In this document: in pieces, positions 24,536 to 33,647 of the stretch
Numbering within the stretch: the stretch's first letter is position 1
Layout of the letters: every line of letters begins with the position of its first letter
DNA from: M3007 sp040080915
GTDB taxonomy: Bacteria; Bacteroidota; Bacteroidia; Chitinophagales; Saprospiraceae
Assembly: GCA_040080915.1 (NCBI GenBank)
Contig: JBEBHD010000019.1
Span: 1-38,467 of the forward strand
DNA length: 38,467 bases
Direction: 5' to 3'
The notes under the pieces: generated by a model
Database searches by the model: none
What the model was told of the DNA's origin: nothing
The model's input: the letters and a program-made list of their open reading frames with translations, nothing else
Made by a program: the position numbers and the translations under genes

Positions 24536-24746
24536 ACTTTCGTTAAAAAAAATCTGTGTGAATCTGTGTAAATCTGTGGTTAAAAATGGTTCGCCGTAAA
24601 ACGGGTACTAAATAGTTGCAAAAGATTGATTTCCAAACAAACAAAAACCTCGGTGCCGCTGTGTCTCTGTGGTGAATTTGACAACATGCAGGAGTATGAG
24701 CCAAGGTTTGACACACTTTTTTGAATACTCACCTTTTGAAAAAAAC

Positions 24747-26015
24747 ATGCAGCTGCTACTTCGAAACGTACGGATCTGCTCCGAAAAAGAAACCTCCGCG
24801 CCGACGGACATCCGCGTCGGTGGCGGCCATATCCTCGCCGTGGGCAAAAACCTGCCAACGGAGGCTGGTGTGCAGGAAATTCATTTTGACCAACAGGTAT
24901 ACGCCTTGCCGGGCTGGATGGACGTGGGGGCCCAGTCGGGCGAACCCGGCCACGAGCATCGGGAAGACCTGCGCTCGCTGGCCGCTGCCGCCGCTGCGGG
25001 CGGTTTTACCGCTGTGGCACCCATGCCCAACACGACACCGGTGGCCGATTCCAAATCGGGCATTGCCTACCTGCGCAGCAAAACCGCTGACGAAGCAGTC
25101 CGCTTTTTCCCGATAGGGGCTTTGTCGGTGGGCGCAGCGGGCAAGGACATGGCGGAACTGTACGATATGCACGCTGCTGGTGCCGTGGCTTTTTCGGACG
25201 GGCCGCACCCCGTGCAGGATGCCGGGCTGCTGCTGCGGGCATTGCAGTATGCGCAGGCATTCGGCGGGCTGGTTTTCGACTGGCCGCACCACCAAGGTAT
25301 TGCCGGAGGCGGCATGGTACACGAAGGCCTGATGAGCACACAGTTGGGTATGAAGGCCATTCCGGCCTTGGCCGAAGAGGTGTCGGTGCAGCGCGACCTC
25401 AGCCTGCTGGAGTACGCAGGGGGGCGTTTGCACCTGCACTTGTTGTCCACCAAAAAAGGGGTCGAAATGGTGCGGGCCGCCAAGGCCGCCGGACTGTCGG
25501 TCACGGCATCGGCGGCGGTGGTCAACCTGTGTTTTACCGACGATAAACTGGCCGAATTCGACAGCCATTGGAAGGTGCTCCCGCCCTTGCGCAGCGCTGA
25601 ACACCGCGAGGCGCTGCTGGAAGGCGTGGCCGACGGCACCATAGATTTTCTCTGCACCAACCATGCGCCGTGGGACCCGGAGGCGAAAAACCTCGAATTT
25701 CCCTACGCCGAGTTCGGCATGATCGGGTTAGAAACAGCCTTTGCGCTGTGCCGTACATTTTTGGAAAAACAACTTTCCCTGCACGATCTCGTGCGCCTGT
25801 GGGCCGTCGGCCCGCGAAAAGTACTGGGTCTGCCCGTGCCGGAAATAAAGCCTGGTGCTCCTGCGGAAATCACGCTGTTGGCTCCCGATGCACCGTGGAC
25901 TTTCTCGGCGGCGGACATTCGCTCCCGGTCGGCGAACACACCGTTTGTCGGGCAGGCGTTCCGGGGGAAAGTGCTGGGCATCGTGAGCGGAGGGCAGGTT
26001 GTAGGGTTAGTGTAG
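24747..26015 (+). CDS. pyrC: Dihydroorotase-like protein lacking the usual metal ligands
   Basis: 422 residues from the ATG at 24747 (MQLLLRNVRICSEKETSAPT). Starts at 24669 or 24696 would add 26 or 17 residues from the palindrome edge. The amidohydrolase TIM barrel is recognisable along its length: AAAAAAGGFTAVAPMPNTTP, AGKDMAELYDMHAAGAVAFS, MSTQLGMKAIPALAEEVSVQ, EFGMIGLETAFAL. Two active-site blocks are changed. The expected D.H.H of the metal site is MDVGAQSGEPG, and the expected TDHAP is TNHAPWD (Asp to Asn). It may be a non-catalytic PyrC' that supports aspartate carbamoyltransferase, or a divergent enzyme; another dihydroorotase elsewhere in the genome would be needed. Confidence 0.8.
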   Translation: MQLLLRNVRICSEKETSAPTDIRVGGGHILAVGKNLPTEAGVQEIHFDQQVYALPGWMDVGAQSGEPGHEHREDLRSLAAAAAAGGFTAVAPMPNTTPVADSKSGIAYLRSKTADEAVRFFPIGALSVGAAGKDMAELYDMHAAGAVAFSDGPHPVQDAGLLLRALQYAQAFGGLVFDWPHHQGIAGGGMVHEGLMSTQLGMKAIPALAEEVSVQRDLSLLEYAGGRLHLHLLSTKKGVEMVRAAKAAGLSVTASAAVVNLCFTDDKLAEFDSHWKVLPPLRSAEHREALLEGVADGTIDFLCTNHAPWDPEAKNLEFPYAEFGMIGLETAFALCRTFLEKQLSLHDLVRLWAVGPRKVLGLPVPEIKPGAPAEITLLAPDAPWTFSAADIRSRSANTPFVGQAFRGKVLGIVSGGQVVGLV

Positions 26016-26110
26016 CCCTTGATGTTGCCGGGGATACTATGACTGCCAATTATATTATGGTTGGTTTTGTACGTGCCCGTTGCGAATACATTGCTCCGTA
26101 GTTCCCTTCA

Positions 26111-26195
26111 GGCACACTACTGGACATTTTTGTTCTCGTGTACCCAGACCTTCCAGATTTGTCAAACTCATTCCAAAAATGTCCAGTAGTGTGCC
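26111..26195. mobile_element. 85-bp MITE-like element with 22-bp perfect terminal inverted repeats
   Basis: GGCACACTACTGGACATTTT plus TG (26111-26132) is the exact complement of 26174-26195. The 41-bp interior is non-coding. Flanks are CTTCA on the left and CTTCG on the right, a possible 4-5-bp target duplication. The left end matches 6220-6237 at 17 of 18 bases. It lies between the dihydroorotase gene and mutL. Confidence 0.65.
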
Positions 26196-26229
26196 CTTCG
26201 GGACACAAGCAGTACAAGTAAAATTACCC

Positions 26230-26237
26230 TATCTTTG
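26230..26237 (+). promoter_or_regulatory. -7 box TATCTTTG for mutL
   Basis: TATCTTTG matches TAnnTTTG, 70 bp upstream of the mutL ATG and just after the MITE-like element. No clear -33 element is seen. Confidence 0.5.
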
Positions 26238-26306
26238 CACACCCGATACCGTTTTTGCCCAAACACATTGCCAAGACGAGCTGCTTGGCCGGTACGGTAA
26301 ACACAC

Positions 26307-28199
26307 ATGACAAACGTAATCCAGTTGTTGCCTGAAAACGTTGCCAATCAGATCGCTGCCGGGGAAGTGGTGCAACGCCCTTCCTCCGTGGTGAAGGAAC
26401 TGATGGAAAACGCGATAGATGCCGGGGCTACGCAAATAAAACTCATCCTCCGCGATGCGGGCAAAACGCTCGTCCAAGTGGTGGACGACGGCTGTGGCAT
26501 GTCGGAAACCGATGCCCGGATGTGCTTTGAGCGGCACGCTACTTCCAAAATTCGCGAGGCGCGCGACCTGTTCGAGATACGCACCATGGGCTTCCGTGGC
26601 GAGGCAATGGCCTCCATCGCCGCTGTGGCACAAGTGGAAATGCGTACCCGCCGCGCCGTGGACGAACTGGGCACCCGCGTCGTAGTGGAAGACTCGGCCG
26701 TAAAAATCCATGAACCCTGCCAAGCCCCGCCGGGCACGAGCATTGCTGTCAAAAACCTGTTTTTCAACGTACCTGCCCGCCGCAACTTCCTCAAGGGCGA
26801 TCCCGTGGAAATGCGCCACGTGCTCGACGAGTTCCAGCGCATCGCGGTGGCCAACCCCGACCTGTTCTTTTCCCTGCATCACAATGACCAGGAATTGTTT
26901 CACCTGCCGCCGGGCAATTTGCGGCAGCGCATCGTTAAGGTTTTCGGCGAAGCCGCCAATAAAAAACTCGTGCCGGTGCATGAGGAGACAGACATCCTGA
27001 AGATCAGCGGGTTCGTGGGCAAGCCTGATTATTTCAAAAAATCGCGGGGCGAGCAGTTGTTTTTCGTCAACGGGCGCTTCATCAAGAGCAGCTACCTGCA
27101 CCACGCCGTGGTGGGCGCTTTCGAGGAAATGCTGCCCCCGGACACCTATCCGCTGTACGTGCTTTTTTTGGAAATAGCCCCCAGCCGTATTGACATCAAC
27201 GTACACCCGACCAAGCAGGAGATCAAGTTTGACGACGAAAAATTGGTGTACAACTACCTGAAAGTCACCGTGCGCCATGCCTTGGGCGCGTACAGCGTCA
27301 CGCCCACGCTCGACTTCGAGCAGGAACCGGCGTTTCAGGCCAGCTCCGGCGGTGCATCCCAGTCGCGCCACTCCGGCCATCGAGCCGGCTCGGTGCGCGA
27401 CTATCCGCCAAAATCCCAAGACGACGACCGCGCCAACGACAACCTGCGCAACTGGCAGCGCCTGTACGAGGGCCTGGACCTGCTCGACCCCAAGCAGCGT
27501 CCCGATGCCGAAAGCCAACCCACAATTTTCCCCTCGGAAGCCTCTGCGGATGAGACTCCCAGTGAAGGGTTTGACCTGCGCCCCAGTGCCGAGCCGACTG
27601 CGCTTGACGATGAGAGCGGCTCGTTTTCCAAAGGGCAAAAAGAACCTTACCAGATTCACGGGCAGTACATCGTCAGCCAGATCAAGTCGGGATTTATGCT
27701 CGTGGACCAGCAGGCGGCCAGTGAGCGAATCCTCTACGAACGCTACCTTGAGGCACTGCGCCAGCAGCCAGTGGCCACCCAGCAGGCCCTTTTCCCCAAA
27801 AACATCGAGCTGCCGCCCGCCGATGCGGCCCTGCTCCGGGCCGTTCTCCCGGACGTGAACCGCCTCGGCTTCGATATCTCGGAGTTCGGTGGCGACGCAT
27901 TTATCATCCACGGTACCCCCTCGGACATGGGCGCGGGCCTGACCGAGGAAGCCCTGCTCGAACGCCTGCTCGCGCAGTACAAAAACAACCTTGACCTTGA
28001 TCTTGGCACGCATGAAAACCTCGCTCGGGCCATGGCTCGCAGCGCAGCCCTCAAGCGCGGCCAATCGCTCAGCGCGGTGGAGATGCAAGACCTGATTGAC
28101 CAACTTTTTGCCTGTCCATCGCCCTACCGCAGTCCCTCCGGTAGAACATGTTTCATTACCTTTGAGCTGGACGAACTGCAGAGGCGGTTCTCAAATTAA
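26307..28199 (+). CDS. mutL: DNA mismatch repair protein MutL
   Basis: 630 residues. The GHKL ATPase is intact: VVKELMENAIDAGA (Glu31, Asn35), DDGCGM (60-65), FERHATSKI, GFRGEA (95-100). The transducer domain is followed by a long acidic/serine linker (about 340-430) and the dimerisation domain. The endonuclease motif DQHA(x)2E(x)4E appears as DQQAASERILYE (467-478), with Gln replacing His469. The C-terminal partner motif CPSPYRSPSGR is present. It couples mismatch recognition by MutS to strand nicking. mutL is followed after 5 bp by a rhomboid gene on the same strand. Confidence 0.97.
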   Translation: MTNVIQLLPENVANQIAAGEVVQRPSSVVKELMENAIDAGATQIKLILRDAGKTLVQVVDDGCGMSETDARMCFERHATSKIREARDLFEIRTMGFRGEAMASIAAVAQVEMRTRRAVDELGTRVVVEDSAVKIHEPCQAPPGTSIAVKNLFFNVPARRNFLKGDPVEMRHVLDEFQRIAVANPDLFFSLHHNDQELFHLPPGNLRQRIVKVFGEAANKKLVPVHEETDILKISGFVGKPDYFKKSRGEQLFFVNGRFIKSSYLHHAVVGAFEEMLPPDTYPLYVLFLEIAPSRIDINVHPTKQEIKFDDEKLVYNYLKVTVRHALGAYSVTPTLDFEQEPAFQASSGGASQSRHSGHRAGSVRDYPPKSQDDDRANDNLRNWQRLYEGLDLLDPKQRPDAESQPTIFPSEASADETPSEGFDLRPSAEPTALDDESGSFSKGQKEPYQIHGQYIVSQIKSGFMLVDQQAASERILYERYLEALRQQPVATQQALFPKNIELPPADAALLRAVLPDVNRLGFDISEFGGDAFIIHGTPSDMGAGLTEEALLERLLAQYKNNLDLDLGTHENLARAMARSAALKRGQSLSAVEMQDLIDQLFACPSPYRSPSGRTCFITFELDELQRRFSN

Positions 28200-28204
28200 C
28201 GGAC

Positions 28205-28870
28205 ATGAATTTTCAGTTTTACCAACCCTTTACCGGTGTCGTTCGGCACCTTATTATTCTAAACGTCTTGGTTTTCATCGGCTCGTATGTGGCGTTGGGT
28301 GCCGAGACATGGAGCGAAACCGAGCGAACGTACTCCAACCTTGGCCGCTTGTGGCTCGCCGTTTACCTGCCCGGCTCGGAGCATTTCAGGCCGTTTCAGT
28401 TGGTCACGCACATGTTCATGCACGGCGACCTCGGGCACTTGTTCTTCAATATGCTCTCCCTGTTTTTCTTTGGGCCGATGGTGGAGATGGTTTGGGGACA
28501 CAAGCGCTTTTTGTTCTACTACCTGTTTTGCGGATTTGGTGCTTTGGCCCTGCACATCGGTGTGCAATGGTGGGAACTACAACAAATGGGCGTTGATCCG
28601 ACCACGTTCAACGGGGCCATGCTGGGTGCTTCGGGTGCTATTTTCGGCATCTACGTGGCGTTCGGCAGCCTGTTCCCTAATCAGGTCATCAGTTTGATTT
28701 TTCCGCCCATTTCCTTGAAGGCCAAGTATTTTGTCAGCATCATGGCCGTACTGGAGTTATTCTACGGCGTGCGCGGGTACTCCACCGGCGTAGCGCACTT
28801 TGCCCACTTGGGTGGAGCCTTGTTCGGCTTTTTGCTGATCCTGTTTTGGTACAAGGGGAAGTTGCGGTAG
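28205..28870 (+). CDS. Rhomboid-family intramembrane serine protease
   Basis: 221 residues with six or seven transmembrane helices. The catalytic dyad is Ser143 in GASGAIFG and His201 in FAHLGGALFG. The HxxxN oxyanion residues His78 and Asn82 lie in MHGDLGHLFFNM. Rhomboids cut single-pass proteins inside the membrane. It is almost contiguous with mutL and probably shares its transcript, a pairing seen in other Bacteroidota as far as I remember. Substrate unknown. Confidence 0.93.
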   Translation: MNFQFYQPFTGVVRHLIILNVLVFIGSYVALGAETWSETERTYSNLGRLWLAVYLPGSEHFRPFQLVTHMFMHGDLGHLFFNMLSLFFFGPMVEMVWGHKRFLFYYLFCGFGALALHIGVQWWELQQMGVDPTTFNGAMLGASGAIFGIYVAFGSLFPNQVISLIFPPISLKAKYFVSIMAVLELFYGVRGYSTGVAHFAHLGGALFGFLLILFWYKGKLR

Positions 28871-28973
28871 CAAATTCAACGCACAGATGTAGAAACGTGG
28901 AGGGTTTATATACCTCGCACCGCAAGGAGCGAAGCCGCTTTTGTCATACTGAGCGCTGCTAATCAAAATAGTA

Positions 28974-29017
28974 GGCCAAAGGCCATGCACAAAACCTCGC
29001 AACGCGAAGTATAGAAG
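28974..29017. repeat. Second copy of the 44-bp interspersed repeat
   Basis: About 40 of 44 bases match 9067-9110. Together with the nearby TCATACTGAGC and CCGCAGAGGCGC-like words it accounts for much of the 275-bp gap between the rhomboid gene and the surface protein gene. No small gene was found in this gap. Confidence 0.7.
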
Positions 29018-29145
29018 TTTGACTTTCGAAAAAATAACAACTCCTCGTCTTTGCGCCTCTGCGGTTAGCAAAACGCATGATGGAGACCCGGAAGGCCAAT
29101 TTCTAAGGATTTCGCACAGTTTTTTTCACAAAACGATATACTTGT

Positions 29146-32100
29146 ATGAAAAAAAGTCTCCTCCTGCTTGTGTCGGTCTTCCTCGGTGCTATGGCTCTTA
29201 TGGCCCAAAACGCCTCCGACATTGTGGTGCCGATAACCGTCACTACCACCAATAACCCGCCCGCCATCACCCTCACTTTTCCTGCTGTGACGGGCGCTAC
29301 GGCCACCTTCGTCGGTCGGAAACTCGTGAACGAAACCGCTTGGAGCGCCCTGTCGTTGCCAGCCAATGCCACGTCTTTTACCGACAACAGCGTGATCGCT
29401 GGTATCGGTATTGAGTACATCGTGGTGAAAGTGACCACTGCGGTGCCTACCCAGCGTATTGGTTTGGTGTATGCCGGTATTGAGGTGCTGCCCACCACCT
29501 ACCGGGGGAAAACCATCCTTGTGGTGGACAACACATTGTCCGCCCCGCTGGCCGCCGAACTTGACCGCTATGTGCAAGACCTGCGCGGCGACGGCTGGCA
29601 GGTATTACGTCACGATATTGACGTAGCCACCAGCACCGTATCATCGGTGAAGGCCCTGCTCCGGGCCGACTACGCGAGCGACTCGACAAACGCCTTTACT
29701 GCGCTGCTTTTCGGCAACATTCCCGTGCCATACTCCGGCGAAATCGCGCCCGACGGGCACATAACCGACCACCTTGGCGCTTGGCCAACTGATTATTATT
29801 ACGGCGACATGGACGAGGCTGAGTGGACGGACAACACCGTAAACAACATCAGTGCAGCTCGTTCGGCCAACCGAAACGTACCCGGCGACGGCAAATTTGA
29901 CCAAAGCCTGACCCCGACATTGCCCGAATTGGTGGTCAGCCGGGTGGATTTTTCCAACCTGACCACGGGCTGGGGCACGTCGCAAACCGAGCTGTACCGC
30001 CGGTATTTGAACAAAAACCACGCGTTTCGCACCGGCGCGTACAAACCTGACAACAAAACTATTGTGGACGACAACTTCGGTTATTTCAACGGCGAAGCGT
30101 TTTCCCAAAACGGCTACCGCAACGGCTATGCCCTTACGGGGGCGAACTCCGTGCAGCCGGGCGATTTTTTTGCCGACACCAAAAACCAGAGTTTTCTGCT
30201 CGGGCACGGCTGCGGTGCCGGGTCATACACGAGCGCCAGCGGTGTGGGCACCTCGGCGAATTTTCAGACCGACAGCGTAAACGTGGTTTTTTCCATGCTT
30301 TTTGGCAGCTATTTCGGCGATTGGGACTCGGAAAACAACCCGTTCATGCCCAGTGCGCTGGCCTCCAAGGGCGGCATCCTGACCTGCTCCTGGGCGGGCC
30401 GCCCCAACTGGCACTACCACCACATGGGCCTCGGCGAGCCAATCTCGACCAGCGCCTACTGGGTGTGGCTCAACAGTTTCCTCGGCAACGCCCGCGTGTA
30501 CCCTCCCAACAACAGCGACGAACTGATCCACGTGGGCCTTTTGGGCGATCCCACCCTGCGCGCGCACGCCGTGCGCCCGGCGCAAAACCTCGTGGCCACG
30601 GCCTCCTGCGAAACGATCGGCCTCTCATGGGCGGCTTCGCCCGATGCCCAATTGGGGCATTTGGTTTACTGGGCACCGCACCCCGACAGCGCGTACATCA
30701 TCATCGGTGGCACGCAAGCACCCGGAAACACCTACGTGGACTCCTTCCCCGTGGACGGCGAAAACTACTACCAGGTGAAGGCATTCAAATTGGAGACAGT
30801 GCCCACCGGCTCGTATTACAACCAGAGTATCGGCATCGGTGCCTCGGCTATGTTTGGTACAGACCCGTTCACGGCAGAAGCCAACACTAACCACATTTCC
30901 TGCAACGGAGCTGCCGACGGCGCTATTTTGCTCATCATCAATGGCGGCACGGGCCTGACATACCTGTGGTCTACCGGGGCTACTACTCCTGATCTGAGCG
31001 ATTTGGGTGCCGGTACATACACCGTCACAGTCACCGATGCGCAGGGGTGCTCGGCTGTAGTGGAAGGAACTATTGACGAACCGGAGGAACTTGGAATCGG
31101 AGCCGTGGTGACCGGCGTTTCCTGCTTTGGCCGGAGCGACGGCAGTATGGCCCTCCATGTCAGCGGCGGTGTGCTGCCGTACACATACGCGTGGTCGAAC
31201 GGCCCAACCACACAAAACCTGTCGGGCCTCGCCGCAGGTACCTACACAGCCACCGTCACCGACGGAAACGGCTGTCAGGGCATCGCTGCTGATGAAGTGA
31301 CCGAGCCGTCGGCGCTCGAGCTGGCGCTCACCGCCGCCGATGCCGATTGTAACGGTGCCTCCACGGGCGGTATCCTGTCCGTCACGTCGGGTGGTACGCC
31401 GAGCTACGATTTCGCCTGGTCAACCGGCGACACGGGCGAGCACCTCGTGGGCGTGCCTGCAGGCACCTACACCCTGACACTTACCGACTCGAACGGCTGC
31501 ACCCGCTCAACCAGTGCTGCGGTGGGCCAACCTTTGGCCATCGTTGCCAGCGCCACTACTACCGAGGCGGGTTGTGCCGGCGCCACCAACGGCAGTATCA
31601 CGGTGATGGTCGGCGGCGGCAACCCGGGCTATATGTTTTCCTGGTCGAACGGCCCTTCCACACAAAACCAGACGAATGTTGCTTCTGGCACCTACACGCT
31701 CACGATCACCGACGGCTCGGGCTGCTCCAGCACGGTTTCGGCTACGGTAAACCAAACCACTACATTGCAGGCATTGGCATCGGCAACGCCCGTGGATTGT
31801 TTCGGCGAACCCACCGGCTCGGCCGCTGTGCAAGCCAGCGGTGGCGCTCCGGGTTACACATTCCTCTGGTCGAACGGAGCCACGGAAGCGGCGATCAACG
31901 ACCTGTTTCCAACCACGTATACTGTGACCGTGACCGATAACGTGGGCTGTACCCAGACCGCCACGGTCACAGTTGCACAGCCGCCACAGCTGCTTGCCGG
32001 AGGCATTTGGACAGCATTGCCCTGCTCCACTTCGGTCGGAACGGTCGTGCTGACCATTTCCGGCGGCACGCCGGGATATACCTTTTTATGGTCGAACAAT

Positions 32101-33417
32101 GCGACAACACAAAACTTGGCAAACATCGCTCCGGGCATCTATACCGTGACGGCCACCGATGCGAACGGTTGTTCGGTGGTTGGCTCCAACACTGTGGTGC
32201 AGCCGCCCGCGCCGCTAAAGTTGCTTTCTGATTTTGAACAAAACTCCTGCCCGGGTGTGACACCCGTGTTGGGCAACCTGTACCTCGAAGTATCAGGTGG
32301 CTTGGGCGGTTACACGTTTTTATGGTCCAACGGCTCAACGGACCAAATCCTCCTGGATGTTCCCGCCGGGCCGTACACGGTGACCGTGACTGATGCTGCC
32401 GGTTGTACAGCCGTGCGCGAGAACACGGTATTTTTGTTCATCCAACCGTGGAATACGAATGCCTCTGTCGCGAACGTGACTTGCAACGGCGGCACCAACG
32501 GCTCCGTGACGCTTTCCGTTGCCGGTTCCGTAGGCCCGTCGTACACCTATCAATGGAGTAATAATGCCACCGTGAAAAACCTAACCAATGTGCCTGCAGG
32601 CATTTACACCGTCACGATCACCGATGGAATCGGCTGCACGGACACGGAAACCGCTCTGGTCGGCCAACCCGATTTGCTGGCGGCTTCGGTGAATTCCTCG
32701 GCCCCGATCACTTGCCCGGGCCGCAGCGACGGGCAGGCCAGCATGATCGTCGGCGGTGGCACGCCGGGCTACACGTACCTGTGGTCGAACGGGGGAACGG
32801 GCTTGCAGGACAATAACTTGCCCGCTGGCCAAAACGGTTTCACGGTTACCGATGCCAACGGTTGCTCAACGACCGCCACCGTGACTATTAGCGCACCGAC
32901 ACCGCCAGTGGTGAATATCGCGGGTGCCGACACCGCCTGCGTGGGCGGTACCATGTTGTACAGCCTGCCGGGCGCTCTGGCCGGTTTCCAGTGGACAGTA
33001 TCGGCCAACGGGACGATTACTCAGGGGCAAGGCACTGGACAAGTTGAAGTCATCTGGCAAACGCCGGGAGCGGGTACCGTTTCGGCGGGCTATACCTGGA
33101 GTGCAAACAATTGCCCGGGTGATGTTTCGAGGAACGTTGACGTGAAAGTCTGTGTCGGCACCGAAGAGCCAACCTTGCCGGGCGTGCGGGTGTTGCCCAA
33201 TCCGTTCAGGGCACAACTGAGCGTGCTGTTCGACAGGCCGGTGCAACCGGGTTCGCGCTTGCGCTTGCTGGACGTACACGGGAAATTGCTCGTGGAGCAA
33301 ACGGCGTTGTTGGAAACAACTCATTTGGAAACCAGCCATTTGCCCGCCGGAACATACGTTTTGCAGATCGTAGAAAACGGTAGGGTAGGAGTTTGGAAGG
33401 TTGTGAAGGGGGAATAA
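29146..33417 (+). CDS. Giant T9SS-exported surface protein: gingipain-like domain, nine SprB repeats, sorting domain
   Basis: 1423 residues. A signal peptide (to about residue 21, ALMAQ) precedes an N-terminal beta domain and a C25/gingipain-like region (about 120-500). That region has the histidine block FLLGHGCGAG (His354), but the place where gingipains have the catalytic Cys reads MLFGSYFGDWD. A fibronectin-like stretch (510-575) follows. Nine SprB repeats of about 70-75 residues run from about 582 to 1250 (C-N-G start, TYLWSNGATT core, AGTYTVTVTDANGC end). Next is a PKD-like segment, and residues 1346-1423 are a type A sorting domain (VLPNPFRAQLSV ... GTYVLQIVENGRVGVWKVVK). The sorting domain sends it through the T9SS to the surface. 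Possible roles are adhesion or gliding. Confidence 0.9.
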   Translation: MKKSLLLLVSVFLGAMALMAQNASDIVVPITVTTTNNPPAITLTFPAVTGATATFVGRKLVNETAWSALSLPANATSFTDNSVIAGIGIEYIVVKVTTAVPTQRIGLVYAGIEVLPTTYRGKTILVVDNTLSAPLAAELDRYVQDLRGDGWQVLRHDIDVATSTVSSVKALLRADYASDSTNAFTALLFGNIPVPYSGEIAPDGHITDHLGAWPTDYYYGDMDEAEWTDNTVNNISAARSANRNVPGDGKFDQSLTPTLPELVVSRVDFSNLTTGWGTSQTELYRRYLNKNHAFRTGAYKPDNKTIVDDNFGYFNGEAFSQNGYRNGYALTGANSVQPGDFFADTKNQSFLLGHGCGAGSYTSASGVGTSANFQTDSVNVVFSMLFGSYFGDWDSENNPFMPSALASKGGILTCSWAGRPNWHYHHMGLGEPISTSAYWVWLNSFLGNARVYPPNNSDELIHVGLLGDPTLRAHAVRPAQNLVATASCETIGLSWAASPDAQLGHLVYWAPHPDSAYIIIGGTQAPGNTYVDSFPVDGENYYQVKAFKLETVPTGSYYNQSIGIGASAMFGTDPFTAEANTNHISCNGAADGAILLIINGGTGLTYLWSTGATTPDLSDLGAGTYTVTVTDAQGCSAVVEGTIDEPEELGIGAVVTGVSCFGRSDGSMALHVSGGVLPYTYAWSNGPTTQNLSGLAAGTYTATVTDGNGCQGIAADEVTEPSALELALTAADADCNGASTGGILSVTSGGTPSYDFAWSTGDTGEHLVGVPAGTYTLTLTDSNGCTRSTSAAVGQPLAIVASATTTEAGCAGATNGSITVMVGGGNPGYMFSWSNGPSTQNQTNVASGTYTLTITDGSGCSSTVSATVNQTTTLQALASATPVDCFGEPTGSAAVQASGGAPGYTFLWSNGATEAAINDLFPTTYTVTVTDNVGCTQTATVTVAQPPQLLAGGIWTALPCSTSVGTVVLTISGGTPGYTFLWSNNATTQNLANIAPGIYTVTATDANGCSVVGSNTVVQPPAPLKLLSDFEQNSCPGVTPVLGNLYLEVSGGLGGYTFLWSNGSTDQILLDVPAGPYTVTVTDAAGCTAVRENTVFLFIQPWNTNASVANVTCNGGTNGSVTLSVAGSVGPSYTYQWSNNATVKNLTNVPAGIYTVTITDGIGCTDTETALVGQPDLLAASVNSSAPITCPGRSDGQASMIVGGGTPGYTYLWSNGGTGLQDNNLPAGQNGFTVTDANGCSTTATVTISAPTPPVVNIAGADTACVGGTMLYSLPGALAGFQWTVSANGTITQGQGTGQVEVIWQTPGAGTVSAGYTWSANNCPGDVSRNVDVKVCVGTEEPTLPGVRVLPNPFRAQLSVLFDRPVQPGSRLRLLDVHGKLLVEQTALLETTHLETSHLPAGTYVLQIVENGRVGVWKVVKGE

Positions 33418-33446
33418 CGCTGGCTATTGGCTATTAGAAAAAATGG

Positions 33447-33481
33447 GTGGGGTAATGGTTGTGCCATTGCCCCACTTTTTG
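33447..33481 (+). terminator. Intrinsic terminator after the surface protein gene
   Basis: GTGGGGTAATGG pairs with CCATTGCCCCAC around a 5-base loop with one T-G pair. T-residues follow (33476-33481). It starts 30 bp after the stop codon. Confidence 0.8.
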
Positions 33482-33570
33482 TGGCCACTACGCTTGTGAG
33501 TGCCTCGGCACTTAGTTTATTCAAAAAAACTGTTTTGCAGCGATAGGCGGTTTGAACCACACGGTTTCAC

Positions 33571-33578
33571 TACTTTTG
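33571..33578 (+). promoter_or_regulatory. -7 box TACTTTTG for the pyrophosphatase gene
   Basis: TACTTTTG matches TAnnTTTG, 70 bp before the ATG at 33648. A TTTG at 33551-33554 lies 16 bp upstream, slightly short of the usual spacing. Confidence 0.55.
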
Positions 33579-33647
33579 CCGCTCTTTTGCCAAAAACCTT
33601 CAAAATCGAGGCAAACGAATCAATCCGTTCACCTATATCAAGACAAA

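Larger units (their letters stand above)
24276..24680. repeat. 405-bp imperfect palindrome made of concentric inverted repeats
   Basis: At least five layers share nearly the same centre (about 24468-24482). From outside in: CAAATTTACCGCAGAGAC / GTCTCTGTGGTGAATTTG (24276, 24663); TTTAGTATCCGTT / AACGGGTACTAAA (24323, 24600); triplicated ATTCACACAG / AATCTGTGTR (24371-24400, 24551-24580); a perfect 20-bp repeat (24418, 24516); and AATGACCTC / GAGGTCATT (24472, 24484). This fills the whole gap between the DUF62 and dihydroorotase genes; nothing protein-coding is seen in it. Confidence 0.85.

Noticed and set aside
26229..28103. 624-residue open frame on the minus strand
   Set aside because: It is fully antisense to mutL, which carries all family motifs. 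The minus frame has no recognisable domain and arises from codon bias in GC-rich coding sequence.
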